A stretch of 38,781 bases of DNA from a virus. Position 1 is the stretch's first letter, and each line of letters starts with the position of its first letter. The notes below the pieces were generated by a model. It worked only from the letters and a program-made list of their open reading frames with translations, was not told the DNA's origin and did not search any database. The stretch is taken from positions 1 through 38,781 of IMG/VR virus record IMGVR_UViG_3300020473_001771, one strand, 5' to 3'. A program made the translations under genes and the position numbers. This document shows positions 7,423 to 14,809 of the stretch, in pieces.

Positions 7423-8041
7423 ACTACTAATTATTACCGGGCCTCAAGGGTCCGGTAATCATCTATTTGCAAAAATATTTTCAATGCATCCTCGAGTAGA
7501 AGGTTGGCCCATGCTGATTGATGAATGGCAGGGTCATCATGAAGAGCCGTTTGCACATTATTGGGATAATCCAGAAAGTCTCAAAGACAAAGTATGGACT
7601 AAACCATTTGCTATGACAAGTATAAGTTGTCCATATTTTAGAAACAGAGAACCACAGATTCCTGACTACAGAAAATTTATTACCGAAGCAAAGAAACACA
7701 TGGATGTGGTTGTTGCCATAATTGGTAGAGACAAAAACATTTTAGAGCATCAACAGACAAGAGTAAGAGATGGACACACCACTCCTACCTTTATGGAAAA
7801 TTACAAGGTTCTTTTCAAACTTTGTGATGACATACATTTTGTTAGCCAAGAACTATTTTTTCTTTATGGAGCAGAATATCTTAAAGTTTTAGAGAAGGAA
7901 CTTAATTTTCCTGTGGCTTGGAATCATGAAACGAGAATTAAAGATCATTTGAAAAAATCTGAAAGTAACAAAAAGTATGTAACTGCATCTGACAAGGGAA
8001 AGTTTGATGAAGAAGTGAAGAAGGCCTGTGAAGAATCATGA
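7391..8041 (+). CDS. Sulfotransferase-like P-loop protein
   Basis: The 216-residue product opens with ITGPQGSGNHLFAKIFSMHP (15-34). This matches the 5'-phosphosulfate-binding loop of sulfotransferases (G-P-x-x-S-G-x-x-L...HP), with Asn-His where many have Thr-Thr. A VVVAIIGRDKNILEHQQ segment in the middle could serve as the 3'-phosphate site. If active, it would move sulfate from PAPS to a sugar or small molecule, but it could also be a kinase-like P-loop protein. It overlaps the symporter by 32 bases and the epimerase by four (ATGA), so the three genes form one transcriptional unit. The C-terminal 40 residues are Lys/Glu-rich. Confidence 0.5.
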   Translation: MVDSEKKQQPKLLIITGPQGSGNHLFAKIFSMHPRVEGWPMLIDEWQGHHEEPFAHYWDNPESLKDKVWTKPFAMTSISCPYFRNREPQIPDYRKFITEAKKHMDVVVAIIGRDKNILEHQQTRVRDGHTTPTFMENYKVLFKLCDDIHFVSQELFFLYGAEYLKVLEKELNFPVAWNHETRIKDHLKKSESNKKYVTASDKGKFDEEVKKACEES

Positions 8042-8871
8042 TGAACATATTAATTACAGGTGGAGAAGGCTTTATAGGCGGACATCTTGTTCGAAAACTT
8101 AAAGCATTAGAACATAGAGTCACTGTGGTCGACGATATGTCAGGCACACAAAGCAAAGATACCAAACACACACCCATATTTGCCATGCGAATACAAGATT
8201 ATTTGACCAGATGTGAAGAAAAATTTGACATAATTTTCCATTTGGCCGCTACTCCACGCATGGGTTTTAGTTTCGATCACCCAAGACAAGTGCTCGATAA
8301 CAACATTACTAGTACAATAGCAGTGGCAGATTATGCCTCAAAAGCAAACAGTTGGGTATTCTGGTCTAACTCAAGCATGACAACCGCCATAAATGACGCT
8401 AAAATCAACCCTTATGTGCATTCTAAAAGCATATCTAAAGACATTTTAGAACTTTATTCAAGGCATTTTGACCTAAATTATAGTATTTTATCCTTCCATA
8501 ATGTATATGGACCAGAAGAAAAAATAGAGGGAGAATACACCACATGCGTGGCGAAAATGCTTGATGATTACCAAAAGCATAACACAATAACAGTAACAGG
8601 TGATGGCACACAATCAAGACAGTTTACTCATGTTTATGATGTTGTTGATGCAATAATTTTGGCTATGAAAGACCAAAATCATGCTACAGATTATGTTATT
8701 AGTAGTCCAGAATTATATTCTGTAAATGATCTTGCAGATTGTTTTCCATGTGATAAAGTTTTTACTGATGCAAGGCGAGGTGAAGTACACACAATACAAC
8801 ATCCATCAAACATATTAGGTTTTCAACCTAAACATAATGTGTTAAATTTTATAAAAGAACAATTATCTTAG
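8038..8871 (+). CDS. NAD(P)-dependent SDR sugar epimerase/dehydratase
   Basis: This 277-residue extended short-chain dehydrogenase has the dinucleotide loop GGEGFIGG (8-15), an acidic pair VVDD after strand 2 that selects NAD, and a DIIFHLAA strand. The catalytic serine region is SNSS (110-113) and the catalytic pair Y126-x3-K130 is in NPYVHSK. NVYGPEE and QSRQFTHVYDV are hallmark motifs of UDP-glucose 4-epimerase-type enzymes, so its substrate is probably a nucleotide sugar. It is a little shorter than the usual 310-330 residues. The stop overlaps the convergent uvsY-like gene by nine bases. It would supply or alter sugars for the glycosyltransferases upstream. Confidence 0.85.
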   Translation: MMNILITGGEGFIGGHLVRKLKALEHRVTVVDDMSGTQSKDTKHTPIFAMRIQDYLTRCEEKFDIIFHLAATPRMGFSFDHPRQVLDNNITSTIAVADYASKANSWVFWSNSSMTTAINDAKINPYVHSKSISKDILELYSRHFDLNYSILSFHNVYGPEEKIEGEYTTCVAKMLDDYQKHNTITVTGDGTQSRQFTHVYDVVDAIILAMKDQNHATDYVISSPELYSVNDLADCFPCDKVFTDARRGEVHTIQHPSNILGFQPKHNVLNFIKEQLS

Positions 8872-9321
8872 ATCAGCATCTTCCATACCAGCAACTCTTA
8901 ATTTGGTTACATTAGTAATTTGCCATTGCTTTTGATCTAATCCTTTGAGGATGCCTAACCATCTGTTACGCATAAGTGCCCACTCATTTACAAGAGCCTC
9001 CATGTCACATACTTCATCTTCGCCTTCAGCGTATTTTTCAGCATCACGTGAACTTAATGCTCGAGCATAATTTTCTAAATATTTTTTGTAGTGTTTGGTC
9101 TTTACACGTCTAAGTTGTATATTAAGATGTTCTAATACTGCTTCAAGTTCTTGTAATTGATTCCATCTGTGTTCTACGATGCCCGGCATACTGGATGCAT
9201 GTTTTTCCAAATTGCCTTTTAGTCCACACTCACGTCTAGCAGATTCATATTCTGTTTCGAAGTGTGCTAAAGCATCTGGAATCCTAGATAAATTTTTTGT
9301 TATTTCTGCGTACCAAGTCAT
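8863..9321 (-). CDS. uvsY: UvsY-like recombination mediator
   Basis: The 152-residue product is helical and charged, the usual size of T4-type UvsY (about 140). It has a long central coiled-coil stretch with a KTKHYKKYLENYARAL segment, as in the central helix of UvsY. The end reads NRWLGILKGLDQKQWQITNV.KLRVAG, like the conserved UvsY C-terminus (L..I..R...I.N.I....F..G). UvsY loads UvsX onto gp32-coated ssDNA, and both partners are encoded immediately upstream on the same strand. The ATG overlaps the preceding stop by four bases. The sequence is divergent from T4, so the name rests on length, C-terminal pattern and neighbours. Confidence 0.6.
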   Translation of the reverse strand: MTWYAEITKNLSRIPDALAHFETEYESARRECGLKGNLEKHASSMPGIVEHRWNQLQELEAVLEHLNIQLRRVKTKHYKKYLENYARALSSRDAEKYAEGEDEVCDMEALVNEWALMRNRWLGILKGLDQKQWQITNVTKLRVAGMEDADLR

Positions 9322-9548
9322 TCAAAATCTACTTCTTCAAGATCATCTTCTTCTTCATCAAATTCAAAAATCTCAAGTATAGCAGTATCAAGATAGTCAT
9401 CATTACCCATACATTCCTTCAAATCTGATTCTGCCGCACCAAAGTCCATCACTAATTGCACAAAAGATGTTGCAACCACGCTTTTATCTTTGGTGGGAAG
9501 ATAATCTAAAAATAAATTCCAAATCTCAATTATTTGTTCACTGTCCAT
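9318..9548 (-). CDS. Small acidic protein between uvsX and uvsY
   Basis: I do not recognise this 76-residue protein. The middle is helical (IWNLFLDYLPTKDKSVVATSFVQLVMDFG) and the C-terminal third is almost all Asp/Glu (EFDEEEDDLEEVDF). The ATG at 9548 is preferred over an in-frame TTG two codons upstream. It overlaps the uvsX stop by 11 bases, and its own stop overlaps the uvsY-like ATG by four. Such tight coupling suggests that all three are made together. An acidic tail of this kind could mimic DNA or contact gp32/UvsX, but this is inference only. Confidence 0.7.
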   Translation of the reverse strand: MDSEQIIEIWNLFLDYLPTKDKSVVATSFVQLVMDFGAAESDLKECMGNDDYLDTAILEIFEFDEEEDDLEEVDFE

Positions 9549-10593
9549 CTTCAACTAAATCTTCTTCCGGAGCGTCAACAGTATCATGCATGTTCCATTC
9601 TTGCATAATCATATCAAGTTTTTCTCCAGTCCATGCTTTTCGATATTCTAATATTTCTTCTCCGTTTGCGTTTATATATTTCAATCTGTTACCTTGTTGA
9701 TTCAATATACCTTTCTTTTCGCATAGATCAACTAGTCCACTGTAAGGATCCATACCTGTTTCATATGGAATCTTAACTTGTACACCTTCGAAAGGTTTAG
9801 CATATCTTGTCTTCATTACTTTACATCCGGCTCTGATACCTCTAACATCGGATACTTTATTACCGGCTTCATCTTCTTTTAGTTTGAGTTTTTTCATTGC
9901 AACAACAATACTTGATGCATATATAAAACCTTGTCCGCCTGATATTTTATCATCTGGATCAAACATGTCTTGTGATGCATAAGTGTGATTAGTTGCCACT
10001 AATCCAACATTGTATGCACCTATCATGTTCACTGTGTTTCGAACAAGAGCAGTTAGTGCCTTAGGTTTTCTACCCATGTCACCTTTCATATCTCCCTTGT
10101 CAAACTGATCAACATCAGTTGGAGTCAATAACATGCCTAATGAATCAATTACAAATAACACTTTTGGTTTGTCATTGTCGTCTAATAACTTATAATCTCC
10201 CATGAAAGTTGAAATAGTTTTTGCTACATCATCAATCATACTCATTGAAAGTTTTAACAACTTGTCTTCACTTGTATCTACGCCTAGTGCCTGCAACCAT
10301 TTTTCATCTAGTGCGTTTTCACTATCTATTAGCACAACAAAAATACCCTGTTGTTGTGCATGTCTTACAATATTACCAGAGCAAATATATGATTTGCCTG
10401 AACCTGATTCTCCAGCAAACACAGTTACTTTGCCCAAAGGGACTCCTCTATTGAAGTCCCCTGAGATTAAGTAATTCAGTGCATAGTTGCCAGTGTTGAC
10501 CCAGTCAGTTGGGTCATTAAATCCAACGCCAAGACCATTTATACTTTTTGTTAGATCCTTGCGAAATTTTGATACGTCAAATGGCTTTACCAT
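9538..10593 (-). CDS. uvsX: UvsX, RecA-like strand-exchange protein
   Basis: The 351-residue product has Walker A GESGSGKS (61-68), a VVLIDSENA strand, Walker B VLFVIDSLG (145-153), and VATNHTY followed by SGGQGFIYASS, the region of the DNA-binding loops in RecA/UvsX. This order is diagnostic of the phage RecA family; T4 UvsX is about 390 residues. It catalyses strand exchange in recombination-dependent replication and repair. A strong ribosome site, TAGGAGG, lies eight bases before the ATG. It is followed by the acidic protein and the UvsY-like gene and preceded by gene 32, all on one strand, forming a complete presynaptic-filament module. Confidence 0.95.
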   Translation of the reverse strand: MVKPFDVSKFRKDLTKSINGLGVGFNDPTDWVNTGNYALNYLISGDFNRGVPLGKVTVFAGESGSGKSYICSGNIVRHAQQQGIFVVLIDSENALDEKWLQALGVDTSEDKLLKLSMSMIDDVAKTISTFMGDYKLLDDNDKPKVLFVIDSLGMLLTPTDVDQFDKGDMKGDMGRKPKALTALVRNTVNMIGAYNVGLVATNHTYASQDMFDPDDKISGGQGFIYASSIVVAMKKLKLKEDEAGNKVSDVRGIRAGCKVMKTRYAKPFEGVQVKIPYETGMDPYSGLVDLCEKKGILNQQGNRLKYINANGEEILEYRKAWTGEKLDMIMQEWNMHDTVDAPEEDLVEDGQ

Positions 10594-10607
10594 GTCTTAC
10601 CTCCTAA

Positions 10608-11609
10608 TTACTGTGCTTGTTTACGTTCTCTGATCAACTTGAGAATATCTTCGGCCTTCGAAGATGATTCAGTTGTCGGAGCAGTTTGTGTTTCTGCTTG
10701 TGCCGCCGGAGTTTCCTCAGGTTGGAACACAACTTCACCTTGTGGTTTTGGTTCTACCGGTGGAGTTACTGTTTCAGCAGTAGCCATCACTGTTTGTTTG
10801 TTTGGATCACCTGTTGCCTGACTCATGCCTGCAGGTTTGAAATAATTTCCAAATTTTTCAGTGTCATATGCTTCGCCATTTACACTTGCTTCAAACATTT
10901 CCTTCATAACTTTTAGTTCTACCTCGGAAGGTTTTTTCGGCAAAAAGTCATTCAAGTTGTATAAGCCATGTGTGTTTATTGCGTTGTTTTGTGCTTCAGT
11001 AAGTGCTGACTCTCTTCTACTCCATTTAGAAGTTGAATAGTCTGCGTACCCACCTTTAGAAGTTTTATTAATTCTAAAGTCTACACCTCTTACATAATCA
11101 GTTGGAAGATCTTCCATTTCAGGATCAAGTAATGCTCCTCTGATTATATTGAAAATTTGTGGACCAATAATAAAACGTCTGATTGGATTTTCCGGAGTAG
11201 TATTTTCATTTAGTGGATCCTCATTCACAAATCCTTGAAATATGTATGAACGTTTTTTCCAATATTTTCTACCCATGTCTTCAAGACTTTTATCTTTAAA
11301 CCACGGACGCACTTCTGCTAAGATTGGACATGGATCGCCCCACATCTCAACACAAGGAACTTGTACCATTGTGTTTGTACTACCTGCTTCACCTTTGATT
11401 CCAGCGAATGGTAATTTAATCATAGCACGTTCTACCCAAAAGAATGTGTTGTTTTCATCCTTGTCTGGTAAAAACCTTAGTACTGCTTCAGTACCTTCTG
11501 GCATATTCCAATGTGGGTAAATTGCGTTATCTCCAGTGTATTGTCCACCGGCCTGCGATTTGTTGTCTTGTTCTTTTAGTTTTGCTCTTATTTCTGCTAG
11601 TGTTGCCAT
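10608..11609 (-). CDS. 32: gp32-like single-stranded DNA-binding protein
   Basis: This 333-residue protein has the T4 gp32 layout. The N-terminal basic stretch MATLAEIRAKLKEQ would drive cooperativity, followed by the OB-fold region with AVLRFLPDKDENNTFFWVER. VPCVEMWGDPCPI (84-96) lies where T4 has its zinc ribbon, but only C86 and C94 remain here, so zinc binding is doubtful. The C-terminal third is Pro/Glu/Thr-rich and ends in a basic helix (DILKLIRERKQAQ) rather than the acidic tail that recruits partners in T4. A perfect AAAGGAGG ribosome site precedes the ATG. It coats ssDNA for the UvsX module just downstream. Confidence 0.9.
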   Translation of the reverse strand: MATLAEIRAKLKEQDNKSQAGGQYTGDNAIYPHWNMPEGTEAVLRFLPDKDENNTFFWVERAMIKLPFAGIKGEAGSTNTMVQVPCVEMWGDPCPILAEVRPWFKDKSLEDMGRKYWKKRSYIFQGFVNEDPLNENTTPENPIRRFIIGPQIFNIIRGALLDPEMEDLPTDYVRGVDFRINKTSKGGYADYSTSKWSRRESALTEAQNNAINTHGLYNLNDFLPKKPSEVELKVMKEMFEASVNGEAYDTEKFGNYFKPAGMSQATGDPNKQTVMATAETVTPPVEPKPQGEVVFQPEETPAAQAETQTAPTTESSSKAEDILKLIRERKQAQ

Positions 11610-11702
11610 ATTAGCCTCCTTTGTTGCCTATATAAGTTGCCTGTAAAAGCATATATCATAATAATATACACTTATTAATATTTAGTCAAGATTATTTTTA
11701 AA
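11610..11702 (-). promoter_or_regulatory. Upstream region of gene 32
   Basis: This 93-base gap is the AT-rich leader of gene 32. On the minus strand it holds a TAAATATTAATAAG stretch near 11675-11690 and a TTATATAGG box near 11625-11633 before the ribosome site. T4 gp32 represses its own mRNA by binding an unstructured leader. The A/T-rich, structure-poor leader is compatible with that but does not prove it. Confidence 0.35.
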
Positions 11703-13646
11703 TTAATTTATTAGACCCGCAAGTTTAAGAATTCTGTCTACTGGTACATCATTGTCTGGTAATTCATCACTGAGTCCATCAAGATCAATATGTATCTCTT
11801 TTTCCTGTGATTCTGCCATTTCAGTATCTTCGTCTGGATAGTTTGGTTCATCCTGGTCACTCTTTAAAATGATCATTGCATTTTTTATTCTGCCTTTTTC
11901 CAACTGTTGAATTGCTTGCTCAACTTTTTCTCTGAACTCTATTTCTGGTTGTGCATCGCGATCATTTACTGGATCTACACCTGGGTCATATGTGCCGTTA
12001 AGTATATCAGTTAATTCATCAGCAAGTCTAGTTGGATTTAGAAATTGTCTTGATCCATCTTTATCACTGGTTTCAATTGCACCCACAAAGTCATCAACTT
12101 CGTCTTTTAATCTTTTGAATGTGTTTGCATCTTCAGTTGGTATTTCTGTATTTTCTGCGTTAGGATTTTCATACTTTTCAACTTTGTCATCTGCCCAAGA
12201 TTCAAATTCTGACTGTGCTAATTTGTACTTGTCTTTTTTGTATCCTAGGTCTTTGTTTTTCACTGTTTTACCTTTTATATCTTTGTATCCTCCAGTTACT
12301 TCTGCTGGGTCTTTTCTAAGAGCATCTTTCTGTTTAGGATCACTTTGTATTTTTTTAATATCTGCTACATAGCGTCTTGCAAGATCCACAGCAATCTTTT
12401 TAGATTTAGCAAAGTCAGGGGACGGCCTGTTAAACAATTCGCCTTGTGATTCTATTTCTACTGCCATGTCAGAAGCAAAGTTAGCCACTCTTTCATCTTC
12501 TGGATTAGCAAACAAGGCCCTTGTTGCAATGTCTCTTAGTATGTTGGATAATAATATGTTTGGATCTTTGAATCTTGCTTTTTGTGTTAGTTTGTCCATT
12601 GCATCATTTATTTTAAGCACTAAAGGGTCACCTTTGTTTAGCCATTGGGCAACATATCCTGCATCTCTTGCCGATGCTGTTTCTGCCTTGTCTACATCAA
12701 AGTCATCATCATCTTGTTCATTAACTATCTTGTACACTAATGGTAATATATCACCAATGTTTTCATCAAATGTTTTCACTGTAAACTTATCTTTCCAATC
12801 AGCAAGTGTCTCTTCATTAACTTCCATTTCTTCTGCGTCTTTAAAGTTTTCAAACGCTTGTTCATATCCTCTTGCAGAGTTTAATCTTTCCATTGCTTTT
12901 TTCAGTTTCATTGATTTTTTGCGTGATTTTTCAACAATGGTGTTTGTATCATCATTCATTAAATCATGACGTGATACATATCTGTCAAATGTTCTAAGTT
13001 TTGCCAAACTTTCTGACATATCAATAATGTGTTGTCCAAAGTTATCATATGGATATCCACCATGAGCCACGTGTTGTTGCATTGCTCTAGCACCTGCTAA
13101 ATGCTTGAAAGGATACTTAAATCTTTCTCCTTCGCCATTCTCAATGAACAATGCTTTAATACTTCTTGATCTTGACCCTGGGACTTCTTCATCTACATTT
13201 TTAGAATGTCTAATAATTAACTTTGTTTTATCTAATGTTTGAAAAGAAGAACGTCTACTACCAAACATATTTGAACGTGCTTCTGTCATATTTTCCTTGG
13301 CCATAAATTCAAAATCTCTTTTGTCCAAATTCGACTTTTGTATATCTCTAGGGTCAAAAGTCATCATGTGTCTCTTGGCAAAGAATCTTAATTCTTTCAA
13401 AAACCCTTGCCATTGGTCCATGACATCTTCTGTCATGCCATCTGTTATATCTTTTGCATAAAAAACCTTCATGCTTTTGGGGTCTGCTATGCTTACAGAT
13501 ACTTCACCTGTATTTACTTCAAATGTAAAGAATTTTGCTTCAGTTGGTTCCAGGGTAGTTTTAGCCTCTGCATCAGCCATTTGCATACCCTCAAAACGTG
13601 ATCTGATCTTGTCAAATAGGTCCTGTGATATGGTTGATTGTTCCAT
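11703..13646 (-). CDS. Large acidic protein of unknown function
   Basis: I do not recognise this 647-residue protein. It is rich in Asp, Glu and Lys, with no membrane segment and few cysteines. The first 250 residues look globular (RFFAKRHMMTFDPRD, KYPFKHLAGARAMQQHVAHG). The middle is helical and charged, and a disordered Lys-rich linker lies near 440-500. The C-terminus is VDRILKLAGLIN after an acidic stretch. A short terminal helix of this kind recurs in proteins of marine T4-like phages as I recall, possibly as a docking peptide. It sits between gene 32 and virion/packaging genes and has an ATAAATAC motif immediately upstream, which suggests late expression and perhaps a virion or scaffold role. 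Confidence 0.75.
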   Translation of the reverse strand: MEQSTISQDLFDKIRSRFEGMQMADAEAKTTLEPTEAKFFTFEVNTGEVSVSIADPKSMKVFYAKDITDGMTEDVMDQWQGFLKELRFFAKRHMMTFDPRDIQKSNLDKRDFEFMAKENMTEARSNMFGSRRSSFQTLDKTKLIIRHSKNVDEEVPGSRSRSIKALFIENGEGERFKYPFKHLAGARAMQQHVAHGGYPYDNFGQHIIDMSESLAKLRTFDRYVSRHDLMNDDTNTIVEKSRKKSMKLKKAMERLNSARGYEQAFENFKDAEEMEVNEETLADWKDKFTVKTFDENIGDILPLVYKIVNEQDDDDFDVDKAETASARDAGYVAQWLNKGDPLVLKINDAMDKLTQKARFKDPNILLSNILRDIATRALFANPEDERVANFASDMAVEIESQGELFNRPSPDFAKSKKIAVDLARRYVADIKKIQSDPKQKDALRKDPAEVTGGYKDIKGKTVKNKDLGYKKDKYKLAQSEFESWADDKVEKYENPNAENTEIPTEDANTFKRLKDEVDDFVGAIETSDKDGSRQFLNPTRLADELTDILNGTYDPGVDPVNDRDAQPEIEFREKVEQAIQQLEKGRIKNAMIILKSDQDEPNYPDEDTEMAESQEKEIHIDLDGLSDELPDNDVPVDRILKLAGLIN

Positions 13647-13649
13647 ATT

Positions 13650-13657
13650 GTATTTAT
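13650..13657 (-). promoter_or_regulatory. T4-late-promoter-like ATAAATAC
   Basis: ATAAATAC on the minus strand ends three bases before the ATG of the 647-residue gene, with no Shine-Dalgarno sequence. If it works as a late -10 element, transcription would start at or inside the start codon. It may instead be chance in AT-rich DNA or serve another start. Confidence 0.3.
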
Positions 13658-13661
13658 TGTA

Positions 13662-14801
13662 TTAATTGTGTTCTAATAATTCAGCATACATAGGATCTAA
13701 CTGTGTTATATCTGTTTTTTTGTGTTTGTCCATCTGTATTGTCTTCATTTTGAAAATGTTGAACATTTTTTCATCATATTCAAATTGGTCTAATCCTTCA
13801 TACATATTATAAATTTCTTCATCCGACCCTAAAGTTTGCAGTTTGCTTTTGACATAATCTTTGTATTTTGTAGGCATAGAAGCAAATGTCATGCCAACTG
13901 GTTCCATACATTGTATTATTCCTATGTCACCAAATATGTGCTTCAATTCTGGATACCATTTATCCACAGTAAAAGCATTACTTGGTTGCCAAACCAAATT
14001 TGACCATATAACTTGATTTGGTTTAAGTTCAGCAAATAATGTATCAATGTTTTGTTTTACAACTGACCATTTTGCAGGATTCCTTATGTATTCATATGTG
14101 TCTCCTGTGCCATCAATACTGATTCCTATTCTTACTTGTTTAAAAGCATCCAACAAAGCATAAAAATCTTTTGGCAAGACAGTTGCATTTGTTGTTAGTT
14201 TTAAGACAATGTTTTCTGCAAATCCATTATCAATACAAAATTGTAGAAGTTCTATATGGTTTTTTTGTAGAGTCGGTTCGCCTCCTTGCATTTTAATCCT
14301 TACAGTATCTTTATCTATAAAGTCATCAATAGGTTCCCAAGATCCATTTTTTTCAAATGGATCATCAAAAGGTAGGTCAAATTTCTCCATTGAAAAAGTA
14401 TCAGGATATTTTTTGTACATTTTTTCTATCAGCACTGAGTTTCTTGGCTCACACATTGTACACCTTAAGTTACATAAGTTTCCAACACTATAATCAACCA
14501 TTATTGGTTTGCCTTTTTTGTTTCCTGTCTGAGCGTTAGGATTTTCTAATAGTAGATCGTCATACTGTGTGCGTGGCTTATCAAACTTAGTTTCTTGTGC
14601 AACACACTTATTGCAATGATCAGGAATCTTGCCGTCTAGTATTTCTTGTCTAAAATTTACTGCGTATTCACTTGTCCACCAGTCTTTGATTGTTTGATTT
14701 GGTTGCAATATAGTTTTGGTTTGTTCACAACAAAATCCTACTAAGTTGTTACTGGCAACATAGTGAACACCCGTAAATGGTGCTTTACATAATAAATCCA
14801 T
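13662..14801 (-). CDS. Radical SAM protein with N-terminal Twitch/SPASM-like domain
   Basis: The 379-residue product has the radical SAM motif C110-x3-C114-x2-C117 (CNLRCTMC), then KMQGGEPTL (the GGE motif that contacts the SAM amino group) and IGISIDGTGDTYEYIR. Upstream are extra cysteines C5, C24, C25 and C63/C66, an auxiliary-cluster-like region placed before the core as in the 1138-2178 protein. Proteins of this layout are often labelled Twitch-domain radical SAM proteins in marine phages. It lies between terminase gp17 and the 647-residue protein, nine bases after the terminase stop. The reaction is unknown; peptide or protein modification of a virion component is one possibility. Confidence 0.82.
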   Translation of the reverse strand: MDLLCKAPFTGVHYVASNNLVGFCCEQTKTILQPNQTIKDWWTSEYAVNFRQEILDGKIPDHCNKCVAQETKFDKPRTQYDDLLLENPNAQTGNKKGKPIMVDYSVGNLCNLRCTMCEPRNSVLIEKMYKKYPDTFSMEKFDLPFDDPFEKNGSWEPIDDFIDKDTVRIKMQGGEPTLQKNHIELLQFCIDNGFAENIVLKLTTNATVLPKDFYALLDAFKQVRIGISIDGTGDTYEYIRNPAKWSVVKQNIDTLFAELKPNQVIWSNLVWQPSNAFTVDKWYPELKHIFGDIGIIQCMEPVGMTFASMPTKYKDYVKSKLQTLGSDEEIYNMYEGLDQFEYDEKMFNIFKMKTIQMDKHKKTDITQLDPMYAELLEHN

Positions 14802-14809
14802 ACTAGTAT

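Noticed and set aside
8863-11609. Host chromosomal RecA/SSB instead of phage genes
   Set aside because: The uvsX-type loops, gp32 zinc-like region, tight overlaps and adjacency to terminase identify a phage module.
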